From Tardibacter chloracetimidivorans (GTDB lineage Bacteria; Pseudomonadota; Alphaproteobacteria; Sphingomonadales; Sphingomonadaceae), in contig NZ_CP018225.1 of NCBI RefSeq assembly GCF_001890385.1, forward strand, positions 118,641-182,640: a stretch of DNA of 64,000 nucleotides. The letters are read 5' to 3'. The position numbers and the translations under genes were made by a program. Below, one piece after another: positions 16,507 through 25,383 of the stretch (position 1 is its first letter; every line of letters starts with the position of its first letter). The notes under the pieces were generated by a model. The model was not told the origin of the DNA. It did no database searches and worked only from the letters and a program-made list of their open reading frames with translations.

Positions 16507-17439
16507 ATGGCCACGATCGCACCGCGCGGCGTCTCCGCCGCGACCAAAGCCGACGAAAATCTGCGGCAGCACGGCTTCTGCATCCTGCGGGATGTCGAGT
16601 CTCGGTCACGCATCGAGGAGATCAATCGATCCCTCCATCCGCGTTTTGCCGCCACGCCTTTCTGCCAGGGCGGATTCTATGGCCCTCGGACAAAACGCTT
16701 CGGTGGCCTGCTGAAGCGCGCGCCGACGGTTGAAAGTCTTGTCCAAAACCCTGCCGTCATGCGCCTCGTCCACGCTATCCTCGAGCCCTGGTGCGACACG
16801 GTCCAGCTCAACCTCACGCAAGCGCTCGAGCTGCACCCGGGGGCGCCAGCGCAATTTCCGCACCGGGATCAGGACATGTGGCGCGGTCCGACCGGCGAGC
16901 TCGAATATCTCGTCAACGTCATGTGGCCGATTTCGCCGTTCAAGGCCGAAAATGGGGCGACGCTGGTCTGGCCGGGGAGCCACAATGGCGGGCAGGGCGA
17001 CGACGGCGCGGAGCCGGTCGCCATCGAAGCGGATCCGGGATCGGCGATCATATTCCTGGGATCGACCCTCCATGGCGCCGGCGCGAATCGTTCAAACGCG
17101 GTGCGCCGAGGCATCATCGTCAGCTACTGCCTCGGCTGGCTGAAGCCCTATGAGAACCAGTGGCTGACCTATCCGCCCGAGGTGGCCAGCGCATTCGATC
17201 CCGAGCTTGCCGCGCTGGTCGGCTACCAGCAGCACCGCCCCAATCTCGGCAATTATGACGGGCAGTGCCCGTCCATCCTGCTCGGCGGCGATCCGCCAGA
17301 CCATCTCGCCGCAATCGATGCTCTCCGGCCCGACCAGGAAGGCGCTCTGTCCGAATTCCTGCGGCAGCAAACCGATCAACTCCCCCCCCGGCTAGGGGGA
17401 TTGCCGAAATCGAGCGCGGTCGGAACAAAAGAGAGGTGA
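16507..17439 (+). CDS. Phytanoyl-CoA dioxygenase (PhyH) family Fe(II)/2-oxoglutarate oxygenase
   Basis: 310 residues. Start 16507 is chosen because AGGAGG ends six bases before it; ATG 16492 lies ahead of that site. The 2OG-oxygenase iron triad is visible as HRDQDMW (HxD, about residues 119-121) and STLHGAGANRS (distal His, about 187), with an Arg soon after (NAVRRGIIVSYCLGW). PhyH-type genes are recurrent next to luxI in sphingomonads, which suggests hydroxylation or turnover of a signal or an acyl precursor; this is inference. It is co-transcribed with luxI. Confidence 0.85.
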   Translation: MATIAPRGVSAATKADENLRQHGFCILRDVESRSRIEEINRSLHPRFAATPFCQGGFYGPRTKRFGGLLKRAPTVESLVQNPAVMRLVHAILEPWCDTVQLNLTQALELHPGAPAQFPHRDQDMWRGPTGELEYLVNVMWPISPFKAENGATLVWPGSHNGGQGDDGAEPVAIEADPGSAIIFLGSTLHGAGANRSNAVRRGIIVSYCLGWLKPYENQWLTYPPEVASAFDPELAALVGYQQHRPNLGNYDGQCPSILLGGDPPDHLAAIDALRPDQEGALSEFLRQQTDQLPPRLGGLPKSSAVGTKER

Positions 17440-17502
17440 AATCCAACGGATAGCTGACGGCATTTCCCGACGCGGGAGCTGTCTCTCGCGGGGGAAGACC
17501 CG

Positions 17503-17841
17503 ATGCAACGTGCAATATTCGGCATGGCGATGCTCGCCCTCGCCACAGCCCTTCCAAGCGCACCGGCAGCGGCGAATGACCTGGGCTGCCAGGTTCTCCT
17601 GTGTCTTTCCAATCCCGGTGGCGCGACCCAATACGCGCAATGCGTGTCGCCGATGACCAAGCTATGGCAACGCTTGGCCACCGGCGGCGCCTTTCCCGGC
17701 TGTAGCGGCGGCGTCGCCCGCACGAAGGTCTATGATCGCGATTCCACAACTCGCCGCCGGGTGGTCATCACGTTCAACGACGGCCGCAGCCAGACCTTCT
17801 CGCTGGCCGGCATCGAGCGTTTGGACGGCGGCCGCCGATGA
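17503..17841 (+). CDS. TrbM/KikA/MpfK-family conjugal transfer protein
   Basis: 112 residues with a signal peptide (MQRAIFGMAMLALATALPSAPAAA) and the family core CQVLLCLSNPGGATQYAQCVSPMTKLWQRLATGGAFPGC, whose cysteines probably form disulphides in the periplasm. It opens the mating-pair-formation operon and overlaps virB1 by 4 bp. Confidence 0.85.
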   Translation: MQRAIFGMAMLALATALPSAPAAANDLGCQVLLCLSNPGGATQYAQCVSPMTKLWQRLATGGAFPGCSGGVARTKVYDRDSTTRRRVVITFNDGRSQTFSLAGIERLDGGRR

Positions 17842-18503
17842 TCCTCGATGTCGCCACCCTTCTTTCGCTTGCAGGAGCTTGCGCACCGACGGTGGCGCCT
17901 GAGACGCTCATTTCGATCGTCCACACGGAGAGCCGGTTCAACAGTCTCGCAATCGGGGTCAATAGTCCCGGCGTGCGCGCGCCAAAGCCCGCGACCAAGG
18001 CGCAGGCAATCGCTGCGGCGCGCAGCCTGATTGGTCGAGGCTACAACATCGATCTCGGCCTGGGGCAGATCAACAGCGCCAATCTCGGCTGGCTGGGGCT
18101 TTCGGTGGAAAATGCATTCGAGCCCTGCTCCAACCTAGCCGCCGCCGCGCGTGTCCTAGCGACCAACTACCAGGCGGTCGCGCGCCTTGCCCCGAGCCGC
18201 GATCACGCGATCGCGACCGCCCTGTCGCTGTACAATACCGGCGACCGGCAGCGCGGTTTTCGCAACGGCTATGTCGCCAGGGTCTATGCCAGCGCGTCGG
18301 CCGTCATTCCGTTGATCCGGAGTACGGCGCCGGCAACCAGAAACTCGGTCGTTGCCCCAGCGGCTCCGGCCTTCGCTCCGCCACCCGATACCCCTGTTTC
18401 GCCCCCGGCCGCAGCCGGGTGGAATACAGCGGCGAGGGCGAGCCAGGCCTCGCTCATGGTGTTCGGCGACGGGGCCGCATCTCAGAAAGGACAGCATCCA
18501 TGA
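17838..18503 (+). CDS. virB1: VirB1-like lytic transglycosylase
   Basis: 221 residues. Transglycosylase motifs: catalytic Glu in ISIVHTESRFNSLAIGVNS (about residue 31), DLGLGQINSANLGWLGLS, and ATALSLYNTGDRQRGFRNGYVARVY. A Pro/Ala-rich tail follows. It opens the peptidoglycan for the secretion channel. No strong signal peptide is seen at this start. ATGA overlap with virB2. Confidence 0.9.
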   Translation: MILDVATLLSLAGACAPTVAPETLISIVHTESRFNSLAIGVNSPGVRAPKPATKAQAIAAARSLIGRGYNIDLGLGQINSANLGWLGLSVENAFEPCSNLAAAARVLATNYQAVARLAPSRDHAIATALSLYNTGDRQRGFRNGYVARVYASASAVIPLIRSTAPATRNSVVAPAAPAFAPPPDTPVSPPAAAGWNTAARASQASLMVFGDGAASQKGQHP

Positions 18504-18838
18504 CAGCAATCACCGCCCACCTGGGCGGACGGCCACAATGGGCGCGACTTCTGCTGCGCATCATCGGCGTGATGGCATTGGCGCTGCTTGTCTCGATACT
18601 GCTGAGCGATCCTGCGCACGCGCAAGGTGCCGACGGCATCACGTCCATGGCGGAGAACATCAAGACCTGGCTCACCGGGACCTTCGCCAAGACCATCGCG
18701 GTGATCGCGGTCGTGATCGTCGGGTTCATGTTTTTCACCGGGCGCGCCAGCCTCGGCCTTCTGGTGACGGTCATTGTTGGCATCTTCATCGTCTTCAGCG
18801 CGCAGTGGATCGTCGACACCATCACGGGTGGCGCGTGA
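18500..18838 (+). CDS. virB2: VirB2/TrbC-like major pilin
   Basis: 112 residues. A long leader with a membrane segment (LLRIIGVMALALLVSILLSDPAHAQ) is followed by two more hydrophobic helices (FAKTIAVIAVVIVGFMFFTG and LGLLVTVIVGIFIVFSAQWIVDTI), the VirB2 pilin topology. It overlaps virB3 by 4 bp (GTGA). Confidence 0.9.
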   Translation: MTAITAHLGGRPQWARLLLRIIGVMALALLVSILLSDPAHAQGADGITSMAENIKTWLTGTFAKTIAVIAVVIVGFMFFTGRASLGLLVTVIVGIFIVFSAQWIVDTITGGA

Positions 18839-19185
18839 AGGAGAGCGCCGCGCTGGACGAGCGGCTGCGCGAGGAGACGTTGTTTCTCGCGGTCACGCGC
18901 CCGACGATGTGGCTCGGCGTGCCGCTCGAAGCCTCGTTGCCGATCGCGCTTGCCGCCTGTCTCACTTTGATCGTCAGCGGCAACCCGCTCTATGCCGGCG
19001 CCATCGGAGGCGCCTGTCTTGCTGTTGCACGGCTCATCGTGCGGCATGATGCCAACGCCTTCCGGCTGCTGTGCCTCTGGACCATGACCAAGGCGCGCAA
19101 CCGGAACCGCGTCTGGTGGGGCGGCAGTTCCTATTCGCCGCTCCCGGTCGCCGGGCTGAAACGCAAGGGCTTTGCGCGTGGCTAG
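18835..19185 (+). CDS. virB3: VirB3-like inner-membrane protein
   Basis: 116 residues from GTG 18835. A short hydrophilic N-terminus ending in LFLAVTRPTMWLGVPLEAS is followed by a hydrophobic stretch (LPIALAACLTLIVSG ... AIGGACLAVARLIV), typical of VirB3. It overlaps the start of virB4 by 8 bp. Confidence 0.88.
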   Translation: MKESAALDERLREETLFLAVTRPTMWLGVPLEASLPIALAACLTLIVSGNPLYAGAIGGACLAVARLIVRHDANAFRLLCLWTMTKARNRNRVWWGGSSYSPLPVAGLKRKGFARG

Positions 19186-21589
19186 CGCGGCTGCCCAGCT
19201 CCCGCCGCGCAAGACGCCGTGGCGCATATTGCGGCAAGAGGCCGAGCCTGGGCGCTATCTGCCCTATGCGCGCCACGTGACGTCGGAGGTGATCGCGCTC
19301 GATAGCGGCGACCTCATGATGATGTTCCGCCTCGAGGGGCTCGCCTTCGAAACCGCGGATCCGATCCACCTCAACGACTGGCATGAGAAGCTCAACGGCA
19401 CCTGGCGCAACATTGCCGACGACCGGCTCGCGCTCTGGACCCACATCGTTCGCCGCCCGGTCGATGACTATCCCGAAGGCCAATTCCGCTCGGACTTCGC
19501 GGCCGAACTGGACGAAAAATATCGCGCGCGGGTGACGGCCAAGCGCATGTTCGTCAACGAGCACTATCTGACGCTGATCATGCGGCCGGCGGTCGGCTCG
19601 GCCGATCGGACGGGGCTTCTCCTCAAGCGCATCGCCAAGGCCAGGGCGGCCGATGAAGAAATCGACCCTGACGAACTGGCCCGCTTCGAGGAGAAGGCGC
19701 GCGATATCGAAAAGCTCCTCCGGCGGTGCAGCCCCGCACGGCTCGGCCTCTATGAGCAAAATGGCCTCCTATTCTCCAGGCCGCTCGAAGTGCTCGAGCA
19801 AGTCATGATGGGCGCCAAGGCCAAGGTGCCGCTGGTCCGAGGCCATCTTGGATCCGCACTCTACGGCGAGCGGGTGATCTTCGGACGCGAGACGGTCGAG
19901 ATCCGCGCCCATGATGCGAGCCGCTGGCTGGGGATTTTCGGCATCCGGGAATATCCTGCGCTCACCCGTCCCGGTCAGATGAACGCTCTGCTCGGCCAGG
20001 ATTTCGCGTTCGTCGTGTCGCAATCCTTCACCTTCATGGGGAAGGCGCGCGCGGCCGAAAGGCTGCGCCGGCGACAGAACCAGATGGCCTCGACCGAGGA
20101 CGCGGCAGCAAGCCAGGCGCTCGACCTTGAAGACGCCGCCGACGATCTTCAAAGCAATCGGTTCGTGCTGGGCGAACATCACTTCTCGCTTGGGGTGTTT
20201 GCCGAGAGCCAGAGGCGGCTCGCCGATAATCTGTCGGCCGCGCGGGCGGCGCTCGCGGACGCTGGTCTGGTGTCGGCGAGGGAAGGTCCGGCGCTCGAAG
20301 CAGCCTTCTGGGCTCAGCTTCCCGGTAACTTCGCGTGGCGGGCGCGGCCGGCGGCAATCACATCGCGGAATTTCGCCGCATTGGCACCCTTCCATACCTA
20401 TCCCGCGGGCCGGCCGAGCGGAAATCATTGGGGTCCGGCGATCGCGCTGATGAAGACGGCCGCGCAATCGCCCTACTATTTCAACTTCCATGTCGGGGAT
20501 CTCGGCCACACGCTCATTATCGGTCCCTCGGGCGCGGGCAAAACGGTCGTTCAGAACTTCCTGATGGCGCAGCTCGAGAAGACGGGCGCGCAGCAGATCT
20601 TCATCGACAAGGATCGCGGCGCCGAGATCTACGTGCGGTCTGTTGGCGGGATCTATCTGACGCTGAAGAACGGGGAGCCAACCGGCTTCGCGCCGCTGCG
20701 GGCGCTCGAATATGGACCGCGCAACCTCGTCTTTCTCGGTCGTCTGATCCGGCAGCTGGTGACGCCGCCGGGCGGCCCGCTGGGCGTCACCCAGGAGCGT
20801 ATGATCGACGAAGGCTTGGCGTCGCTCGGGCGGCTCGCACCGGAGAACCGATCCATTCTGGCCCTGCGCCAGCTGCTCGGCCAGCGCGACCCGGAAGGCA
20901 TCGGCGCTCGACTTGAGAAATGGTCGCGGGGCGGATCGCTGGGTTGGGTGTTCGACAACGAGATCGATGCTTTGTCGCTCGATGCGCCGTTCCTCGGCTT
21001 CGACATGACCGACTTCCTCGACAATCTGGAAGTTCGCACGCCGATCATGATGTACATGTTCCATCGCATCGACGGCCTTCTGGATGGCCGCCGACTGGTG
21101 ATCGACATCGATGAGTTCTGGAAGGCGCTGGGTGATGACGCTTTCCGCGCCTTTGCCCAGGATGGCCTGAAGACCTACCGCAAGCAGAACGCCTTCTTGG
21201 TTTTCGGCACGCAGAGCCCGGCCGATGCGCTGCGCTCGGATATCTCACACAGTATCATGGAGCAGGTCGCGACCAAGATCCTGCTGCCCAACCCCTATGG
21301 GCGTGAAACGGATTATATCGACGGGCTGGGCCTGACCCAGGCGGAATTCAAGCTCGTCCGTCACGACCTGAACCCCGAGTCTCGCCGCTTCCTCATCAAG
21401 CAGGGTCATGACTCGATCGTGGTGGAACTGGACCTGGGCGGCCTCTCCGACGAGCTCGCGGTGCTCTCGGGCACCACGGAAACCGTGACGCTCCTCGATG
21501 CCATTCGCGCTGATGTCGGCGACGACCCGGCGAAATGGCTGCCTCTTTTTCACCAGCAGCGTCGGTCTGCATCGATCAGGAAAGGATGA
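19178..21589 (+). CDS. virB4: VirB4 ATPase of the type IV secretion system
   Basis: 803 residues from GTG 19178. N-terminal CagE/VirB4 domain, then a RecA-like ATPase with Walker A GPSGAGKTVVQNFL (about residues 450-463), Walker B VIDIDEFWKAL and the GTQSPADAL segment. The length is normal. It energises pilus assembly at the inner membrane. It lies 3 bp before virB5. Confidence 0.95.
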   Translation: MASAAAQLPPRKTPWRILRQEAEPGRYLPYARHVTSEVIALDSGDLMMMFRLEGLAFETADPIHLNDWHEKLNGTWRNIADDRLALWTHIVRRPVDDYPEGQFRSDFAAELDEKYRARVTAKRMFVNEHYLTLIMRPAVGSADRTGLLLKRIAKARAADEEIDPDELARFEEKARDIEKLLRRCSPARLGLYEQNGLLFSRPLEVLEQVMMGAKAKVPLVRGHLGSALYGERVIFGRETVEIRAHDASRWLGIFGIREYPALTRPGQMNALLGQDFAFVVSQSFTFMGKARAAERLRRRQNQMASTEDAAASQALDLEDAADDLQSNRFVLGEHHFSLGVFAESQRRLADNLSAARAALADAGLVSAREGPALEAAFWAQLPGNFAWRARPAAITSRNFAALAPFHTYPAGRPSGNHWGPAIALMKTAAQSPYYFNFHVGDLGHTLIIGPSGAGKTVVQNFLMAQLEKTGAQQIFIDKDRGAEIYVRSVGGIYLTLKNGEPTGFAPLRALEYGPRNLVFLGRLIRQLVTPPGGPLGVTQERMIDEGLASLGRLAPENRSILALRQLLGQRDPEGIGARLEKWSRGGSLGWVFDNEIDALSLDAPFLGFDMTDFLDNLEVRTPIMMYMFHRIDGLLDGRRLVIDIDEFWKALGDDAFRAFAQDGLKTYRKQNAFLVFGTQSPADALRSDISHSIMEQVATKILLPNPYGRETDYIDGLGLTQAEFKLVRHDLNPESRRFLIKQGHDSIVVELDLGGLSDELAVLSGTTETVTLLDAIRADVGDDPAKWLPLFHQQRRSASIRKG

Positions 21590-21592
21590 GCT

Positions 21593-22306
21593 ATGGGTAA
21601 GGGCATATACGCAGCACTTGGCGCCATCGCCCTAGGAATGGCGGGGCCTGCAGTTGCGCAAGGCATCCCCGTCTACGACAGCTCCGGTTATCTGCAGGCG
21701 CTGGCCACGGTGAAAAACACCCTGTCGATGATCGATCAGGGGAAGGAGCAGATCGCAGAAGCGAAGCAGCTCTATGGCAGCTTCAACCAGGTCACCGACG
21801 TCAACGGCATCGCATCATCTCTTTCCACCGATGCCATGCGCCATCTTCTGCCGCGGGAGGCCCGTGACATCAGTCGGCTGATGTCGTCGGACAATGCCAG
21901 CCTGGGTTCGCTCGGGAGCTCCGCGACCCGTATCCGGGACGCCAACCGCATCGCTTTGCCGGAATTGCGGCCAGGTGCGTCGGCGTATGAGCGCGCGTCC
22001 CGCGATAACCTCTTGCGGAACGGCGACCTCGCAGCGCGCGACGCCGCGATCGCGGAGGCGGCCTATGGCGTGTCGGCCCAGCGTACCGCCGGCCTCGAAG
22101 AGCTGAGAACCTCGCTGGATACCGCTTCGGACGCCAAGCAGGTCATGGATATCCAGGCGAGGGTAGGGGTCGAGAATGCCCATATCCAGAACGACGCCTT
22201 GCAATTGCAGGCGCTGCGAATGCGGCAAGAAGCAGACGTCCAGTTGCGATCACAGCGCGAAAGCGAAGCGATACTGGCGACGAAGCTAGAAAGCTTGTCG
22301 CAATGA
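21593..22306 (+). CDS. virB5: VirB5-like minor pilin
   Basis: 237 residues: signal peptide (YAALGAIALGMAGPAVAQ), then a mostly helical mature part with the VirB5/TrbJ pattern (YDSSGYLQALATVKNTLSMIDQGKEQIAEAKQLYGSF ... MDIQARVGVENAHIQNDALQLQALRM). It is expected at the pilus tip. Its stop overlaps the eexN start (ATGA). Confidence 0.88.
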   Translation: MGKGIYAALGAIALGMAGPAVAQGIPVYDSSGYLQALATVKNTLSMIDQGKEQIAEAKQLYGSFNQVTDVNGIASSLSTDAMRHLLPREARDISRLMSSDNASLGSLGSSATRIRDANRIALPELRPGASAYERASRDNLLRNGDLAARDAAIAEAAYGVSAQRTAGLEELRTSLDTASDAKQVMDIQARVGVENAHIQNDALQLQALRMRQEADVQLRSQRESEAILATKLESLSQ

Positions 22307-22521
22307 CCGCGAGAGCTTTGCTGCTTGGGTTTGCCGCAGCGGGAATGCTCGCAGGATGCGAGCGGGCACCGCGCGGGAAGGACTATCTAACCTCTCACCC
22401 GGAAGAGCTCAGAGGACTCGTCAAGGCCTGTGCCGACGGATCACATCCCAACGAACAGGAGTGTTCCAACGCTGAAAGCCTCCGGATCCTCGACAACAAG
22501 ATGCGGTCGCTTTCGAAATAA
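22303..22521 (+). CDS. eexN: EexN-family entry-exclusion lipoprotein
   Basis: 72 residues with a lipoprotein signal (LLLGFAAAGMLAGC, lipobox LAGC) and the EexN core KDYLTSHPEELRGLVKACADGSHPNEQECSNAE. The two cysteines of the core are in place. Such proteins block redundant entry of the same element; position between virB5 and virB6 is the usual one. Confidence 0.82.
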   Translation: MTARALLLGFAAAGMLAGCERAPRGKDYLTSHPEELRGLVKACADGSHPNEQECSNAESLRILDNKMRSLSK

Positions 22522-22542
22522 TCCAGCGCCCTGGAGCCTCGC

Positions 22543-23487
22543 ATGGCCACGGACATGTTCAATTCACTTTACGCGAACGTTGATGGGAAGCTTGATCTTT
22601 TCCTCAACGAGCGTCTCCAAAACGTCGTAGAGGTTGTCCGTGGTCCGCTCGCTGTCGGGCTGGTTATCTACATCGCCCTGTTCGGCTACATGGTGATGCG
22701 GGGCATCATCAGCGAACCATGGGGTGAGCTATTCTATCGGATGGTGAAGCTCTGCCTGCTGTATGTTGCTGCGACGACGGTCGCCTATTCCGATTGGATC
22801 ACGACGCCGCTCTTCCACGGAATGCCCGATGCGATCTCCCAAGCTCTCGCCGGTAAGACGATCGACACAGTAGGAGAGGCATTCGACGACTATTACACTC
22901 AAAGTGATGCTATAGTTGCGCGGATAGAGACTGAAGCCGCAACCTACAGCGACATTAACCCATATAAACTGGTCCTCTATGCGCTGAGCCTGGGGCTGAA
23001 GGCATTAGTTGGGCTCTCGGCAGCGGTTGGATTCGCTATCACCATATTTGCCAAAGTTGCGTTGGCGATCATTATCGCGCTTGGCCCCATCTTCATCGCC
23101 CTAGCTCTTTTCGAGCCAACGAGGCGTTTTTTCCACGGCTGGCTGGGCCAAGTATTCAACTATATCGTTCTCCTTGCTGTAATCATAGCCATCACGACCC
23201 TAATCACAGACCTCGGAGCGGCTGCAACAGCAGCATCTGAAGGCGTCGTGGATACGGCTTTCGGTGCTGTCCTGTTTGCAGCGTACATATTTTTGGGGAC
23301 GATCTTCTTCTTCCAGGCTCCGGCCATCGCGACGGGAATAGCCGGGGGCGCGGCTGCCGGCGTGGGTGCCTTCGCCGGAACGGCTTGGGGGACGATGGCA
23401 TCTCCCTTCCGACAGCGTCGCGTCATGCGCAACAGTCGCAACTTGGAGCGCGCCGCTCGTCGCGGCGGCACCATCGAATCGGCGTAG
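22543..23487 (+). CDS. virB6: VirB6-like polytopic membrane protein
   Basis: 314 residues with at least five hydrophobic helices (VGLVIYIALFGYMVMRGII, LVGLSAAVGFAITIFAKVALAIIIALGPIFIALALF, YIVLLAVIIAITTLI, AVLFAAYIFLGTIFFF). The ALGPIFIALALFEPTRRFFHGWLGQ segment is the conserved VirB6/TrbL core. Its base composition is lower in GC than its neighbours, as is usual for this gene. Confidence 0.92.
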   Translation: MATDMFNSLYANVDGKLDLFLNERLQNVVEVVRGPLAVGLVIYIALFGYMVMRGIISEPWGELFYRMVKLCLLYVAATTVAYSDWITTPLFHGMPDAISQALAGKTIDTVGEAFDDYYTQSDAIVARIETEAATYSDINPYKLVLYALSLGLKALVGLSAAVGFAITIFAKVALAIIIALGPIFIALALFEPTRRFFHGWLGQVFNYIVLLAVIIAITTLITDLGAAATAASEGVVDTAFGAVLFAAYIFLGTIFFFQAPAIATGIAGGAAAGVGAFAGTAWGTMASPFRQRRVMRNSRNLERAARRGGTIESA

Positions 23488-23499
23488 TGAGGCATCATC

Positions 23500-23841
23500 A
23501 TGACTTTCCTTTTTCCGCGAATTTCCGCCTCGAGCTTCCGCCGCAGCGTCGCTTGCCTAGTCGGTGGCTTAGCTGTGCTCGGCGTCGCGGGCTGTGCTTC
23601 CGGACCCAAGAAGCTCGCGGTTTGCAATGGTCATCGCCTGCGAGACGTGAACATCTACGGAAGCGTCCTGCCTGGCTCGCCAGTGCCTGCCACCACGGCA
23701 CCAAGAGTTGCGCCGCCCATACCGCCCCTGTCCCATCCTCGAGACGGCGATCCGCCCCCGCCGCCCGCCGTGCCGTCGCCGTCTACCTCGGACGACAAGG
23801 TCTCGTTCGCACCAAGGGGATCGCATTATGCGAGCTGCTGA
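23500..23841 (+). CDS. VirB7-like small lipoprotein (putative)
   Basis: 113 residues: signal with lipobox (VGGLAVLGVAGC), then a proline-rich mature part (PRVAPPIPPLSHPRDGDPPPPPAVP). The position between virB6 and virB8 and the lipobox fit a VirB7-type outer-membrane lipoprotein, but it is longer than VirB7 (about 50) and has no strong family motif. It overlaps virB8 by 14 bp. Confidence 0.65.
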   Translation: MTFLFPRISASSFRRSVACLVGGLAVLGVAGCASGPKKLAVCNGHRLRDVNIYGSVLPGSPVPATTAPRVAPPIPPLSHPRDGDPPPPPAVPSPSTSDDKVSFAPRGSHYASC

Positions 23842-24526
23842 TGACCGCTCGGAGGCCGTGCCGGCATCGGGGCTGCAGCGCTATTTCCGGGACGCACGAA
23901 GCTGGGATCAGGACAGGATCCGGAACGCGCTGCGCTCGACCCGCATCGCTTGGAGCATCGCGGCCATCGCCTCACTCCTGGCCGCGGCCTCGATCTTCGC
24001 AGTTGCGGCTCTGACACCTCTCAAGACTGTCGTGCCCTATGTTATTCGCGTCAACCAGACCACCGGCGCGGTGGATGTCCAGACCGCGCTCACCCAGCGG
24101 CCGATGCGCTACGATGAGGCGGTCACCAAATACTTCCTCGCCCAGTATGTGAGAACCCGCGAAAGCTGGATCCCGGCAGCGGCCGAAGAAAATTTTCGGT
24201 TCGTGACGATCCTCTCGCAACCGACTGAACAGCAGCGCTGGGCGCGCTTCTACAGCAGCAACAATGGCGCAAGTCCCCAAAATGTCTGGGGCAAGAATGC
24301 CGTCGTGCAAGCGCGCGTGCGCAACATCGCCTTCATCAACGATCGCGTCGCCAATGTGCGGTTCACGCGGACGGTCCAGACCGAGACCGACGTTCAGAAC
24401 AGCGATTGGATCGCCACGATCACGTTCGCCTACGCCAACGCGCCCATGGCGGAAGGCGATCGCTACCGGAACCCGCTGGGATTCCAGGTCGAAAACTATC
24501 GTGCCGATCCGGAGGTGATCCGATGA
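23828..24526 (+). CDS. virB8: VirB8-like assembly factor
   Basis: 232 residues: cytoplasmic N-terminus, one membrane helix (AWSIAAIASLLAAASIFAVAAL), and the periplasmic NTF2-like domain (TPLKTVVPYVIRVNQTTGAVDVQT ... YFLAQYVRTRESWIPAAAEENFRFV ... NPLGFQVENYRADPE). The NPLGFQV end is diagnostic. ATGA overlap with virB9. Confidence 0.93.
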   Translation: MRAADDRSEAVPASGLQRYFRDARSWDQDRIRNALRSTRIAWSIAAIASLLAAASIFAVAALTPLKTVVPYVIRVNQTTGAVDVQTALTQRPMRYDEAVTKYFLAQYVRTRESWIPAAAEENFRFVTILSQPTEQQRWARFYSSNNGASPQNVWGKNAVVQARVRNIAFINDRVANVRFTRTVQTETDVQNSDWIATITFAYANAPMAEGDRYRNPLGFQVENYRADPEVIR

Positions 24527-25380
24527 GGGCACTCTCCGCCGCCATCATTTGCGCGCTGGTGCCTGTAACGGCGGCGCACGCGGTCGAAGTTCCGCGAGGT
24601 GGTCCGTCCGACCCGCGCGTCAAGTTCGTCGAATATGAAGAGACCGAGGTCTATCGGATCGTCGGCACGTTCCGGACCGCAACGCAGATTGTCCTGAGCG
24701 ACGATGAGACGATCCAGCACGTCGCGCTGGGCGACACCGTATCTTGGGAGGTCGCCGTCGCCGGGCACATCCTGTTCCTCAAGCCGCGTGAGCGTGCCGG
24801 ACCGACCAATCTCATCGTCACCACGTCGCGCGGAGGCGAATTGCGCAGCTATGCGTTCGAGTTGACCGCTCGCAGCGGTCCGATCACGGGCCGCAACGGC
24901 CAAGCCTATTTTCAGGTGCGGTTCCGATATCCCAGGGACGACGCCGACCGCGCCGCGCGTCTCAGGGCCGCGCAGATTGCCATGCAGGCCGCTGCCCTAG
25001 AGGGCCGCGCCGTTCGCGGCGCTCTCGATCATGCGGTCGTCGAAGGGCCTCGCAACATGAACTACAAGGTGCAGGGCTCCAGCGAGCTTCAGCCGTCGGA
25101 GGTCTCCGATAACGGGCAGTTCACGGTGTTGCGTTTCCCCGCGAACCGCGAGGTGCCGGCGATATATCTGGTGCGACCGGACGGATCTGAGACGCTGGTC
25201 CCCTTCGACGTCCGCGACGAATTCGTCGTCGTCCATTTGGTGGCGCGTCAGCTGCGCCTTCGGCGAGGCGGCGAGGTGCTGTGCATCTATAATCAGGCGC
25301 CAGAACCCTATGGGGTCGATCATGGGACGAACACCGGGTCGCCCCATGTCGAGCGCACCATCACACATCCGCAGGAATGA
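24523..25380 (+). CDS. virB9: VirB9-like outer-membrane core protein
   Basis: 285 residues with a signal peptide (LSAAIICALVPVTAAHA) and the VirB9/CagX domains (DPRVKFVEYEETEVYRIVGTFRTATQIVLSDDETIQHVALGD ... NYKVQGSSELQPSEVSDNGQFTVLRFP). It forms the core channel with VirB7 and VirB10. It lies 3 bp before virB10. Confidence 0.94.
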   Translation: MRALSAAIICALVPVTAAHAVEVPRGGPSDPRVKFVEYEETEVYRIVGTFRTATQIVLSDDETIQHVALGDTVSWEVAVAGHILFLKPRERAGPTNLIVTTSRGGELRSYAFELTARSGPITGRNGQAYFQVRFRYPRDDADRAARLRAAQIAMQAAALEGRAVRGALDHAVVEGPRNMNYKVQGSSELQPSEVSDNGQFTVLRFPANREVPAIYLVRPDGSETLVPFDVRDEFVVVHLVARQLRLRRGGEVLCIYNQAPEPYGVDHGTNTGSPHVERTITHPQE

Positions 25381-25383
25381 GCC

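Noticed and set aside
17386..17403. Second lux-box before the virB operon
   Set aside because: Only C-run/G-run symmetry with an irregular centre inside the oxygenase gene; too weak to list as a feature, mentioned with the luxI dyad.
19769..21064. 431-residue minus-strand ORF inside virB4
   Set aside because: Shadow of VirB4, whose Walker motifs lie on the other strand.
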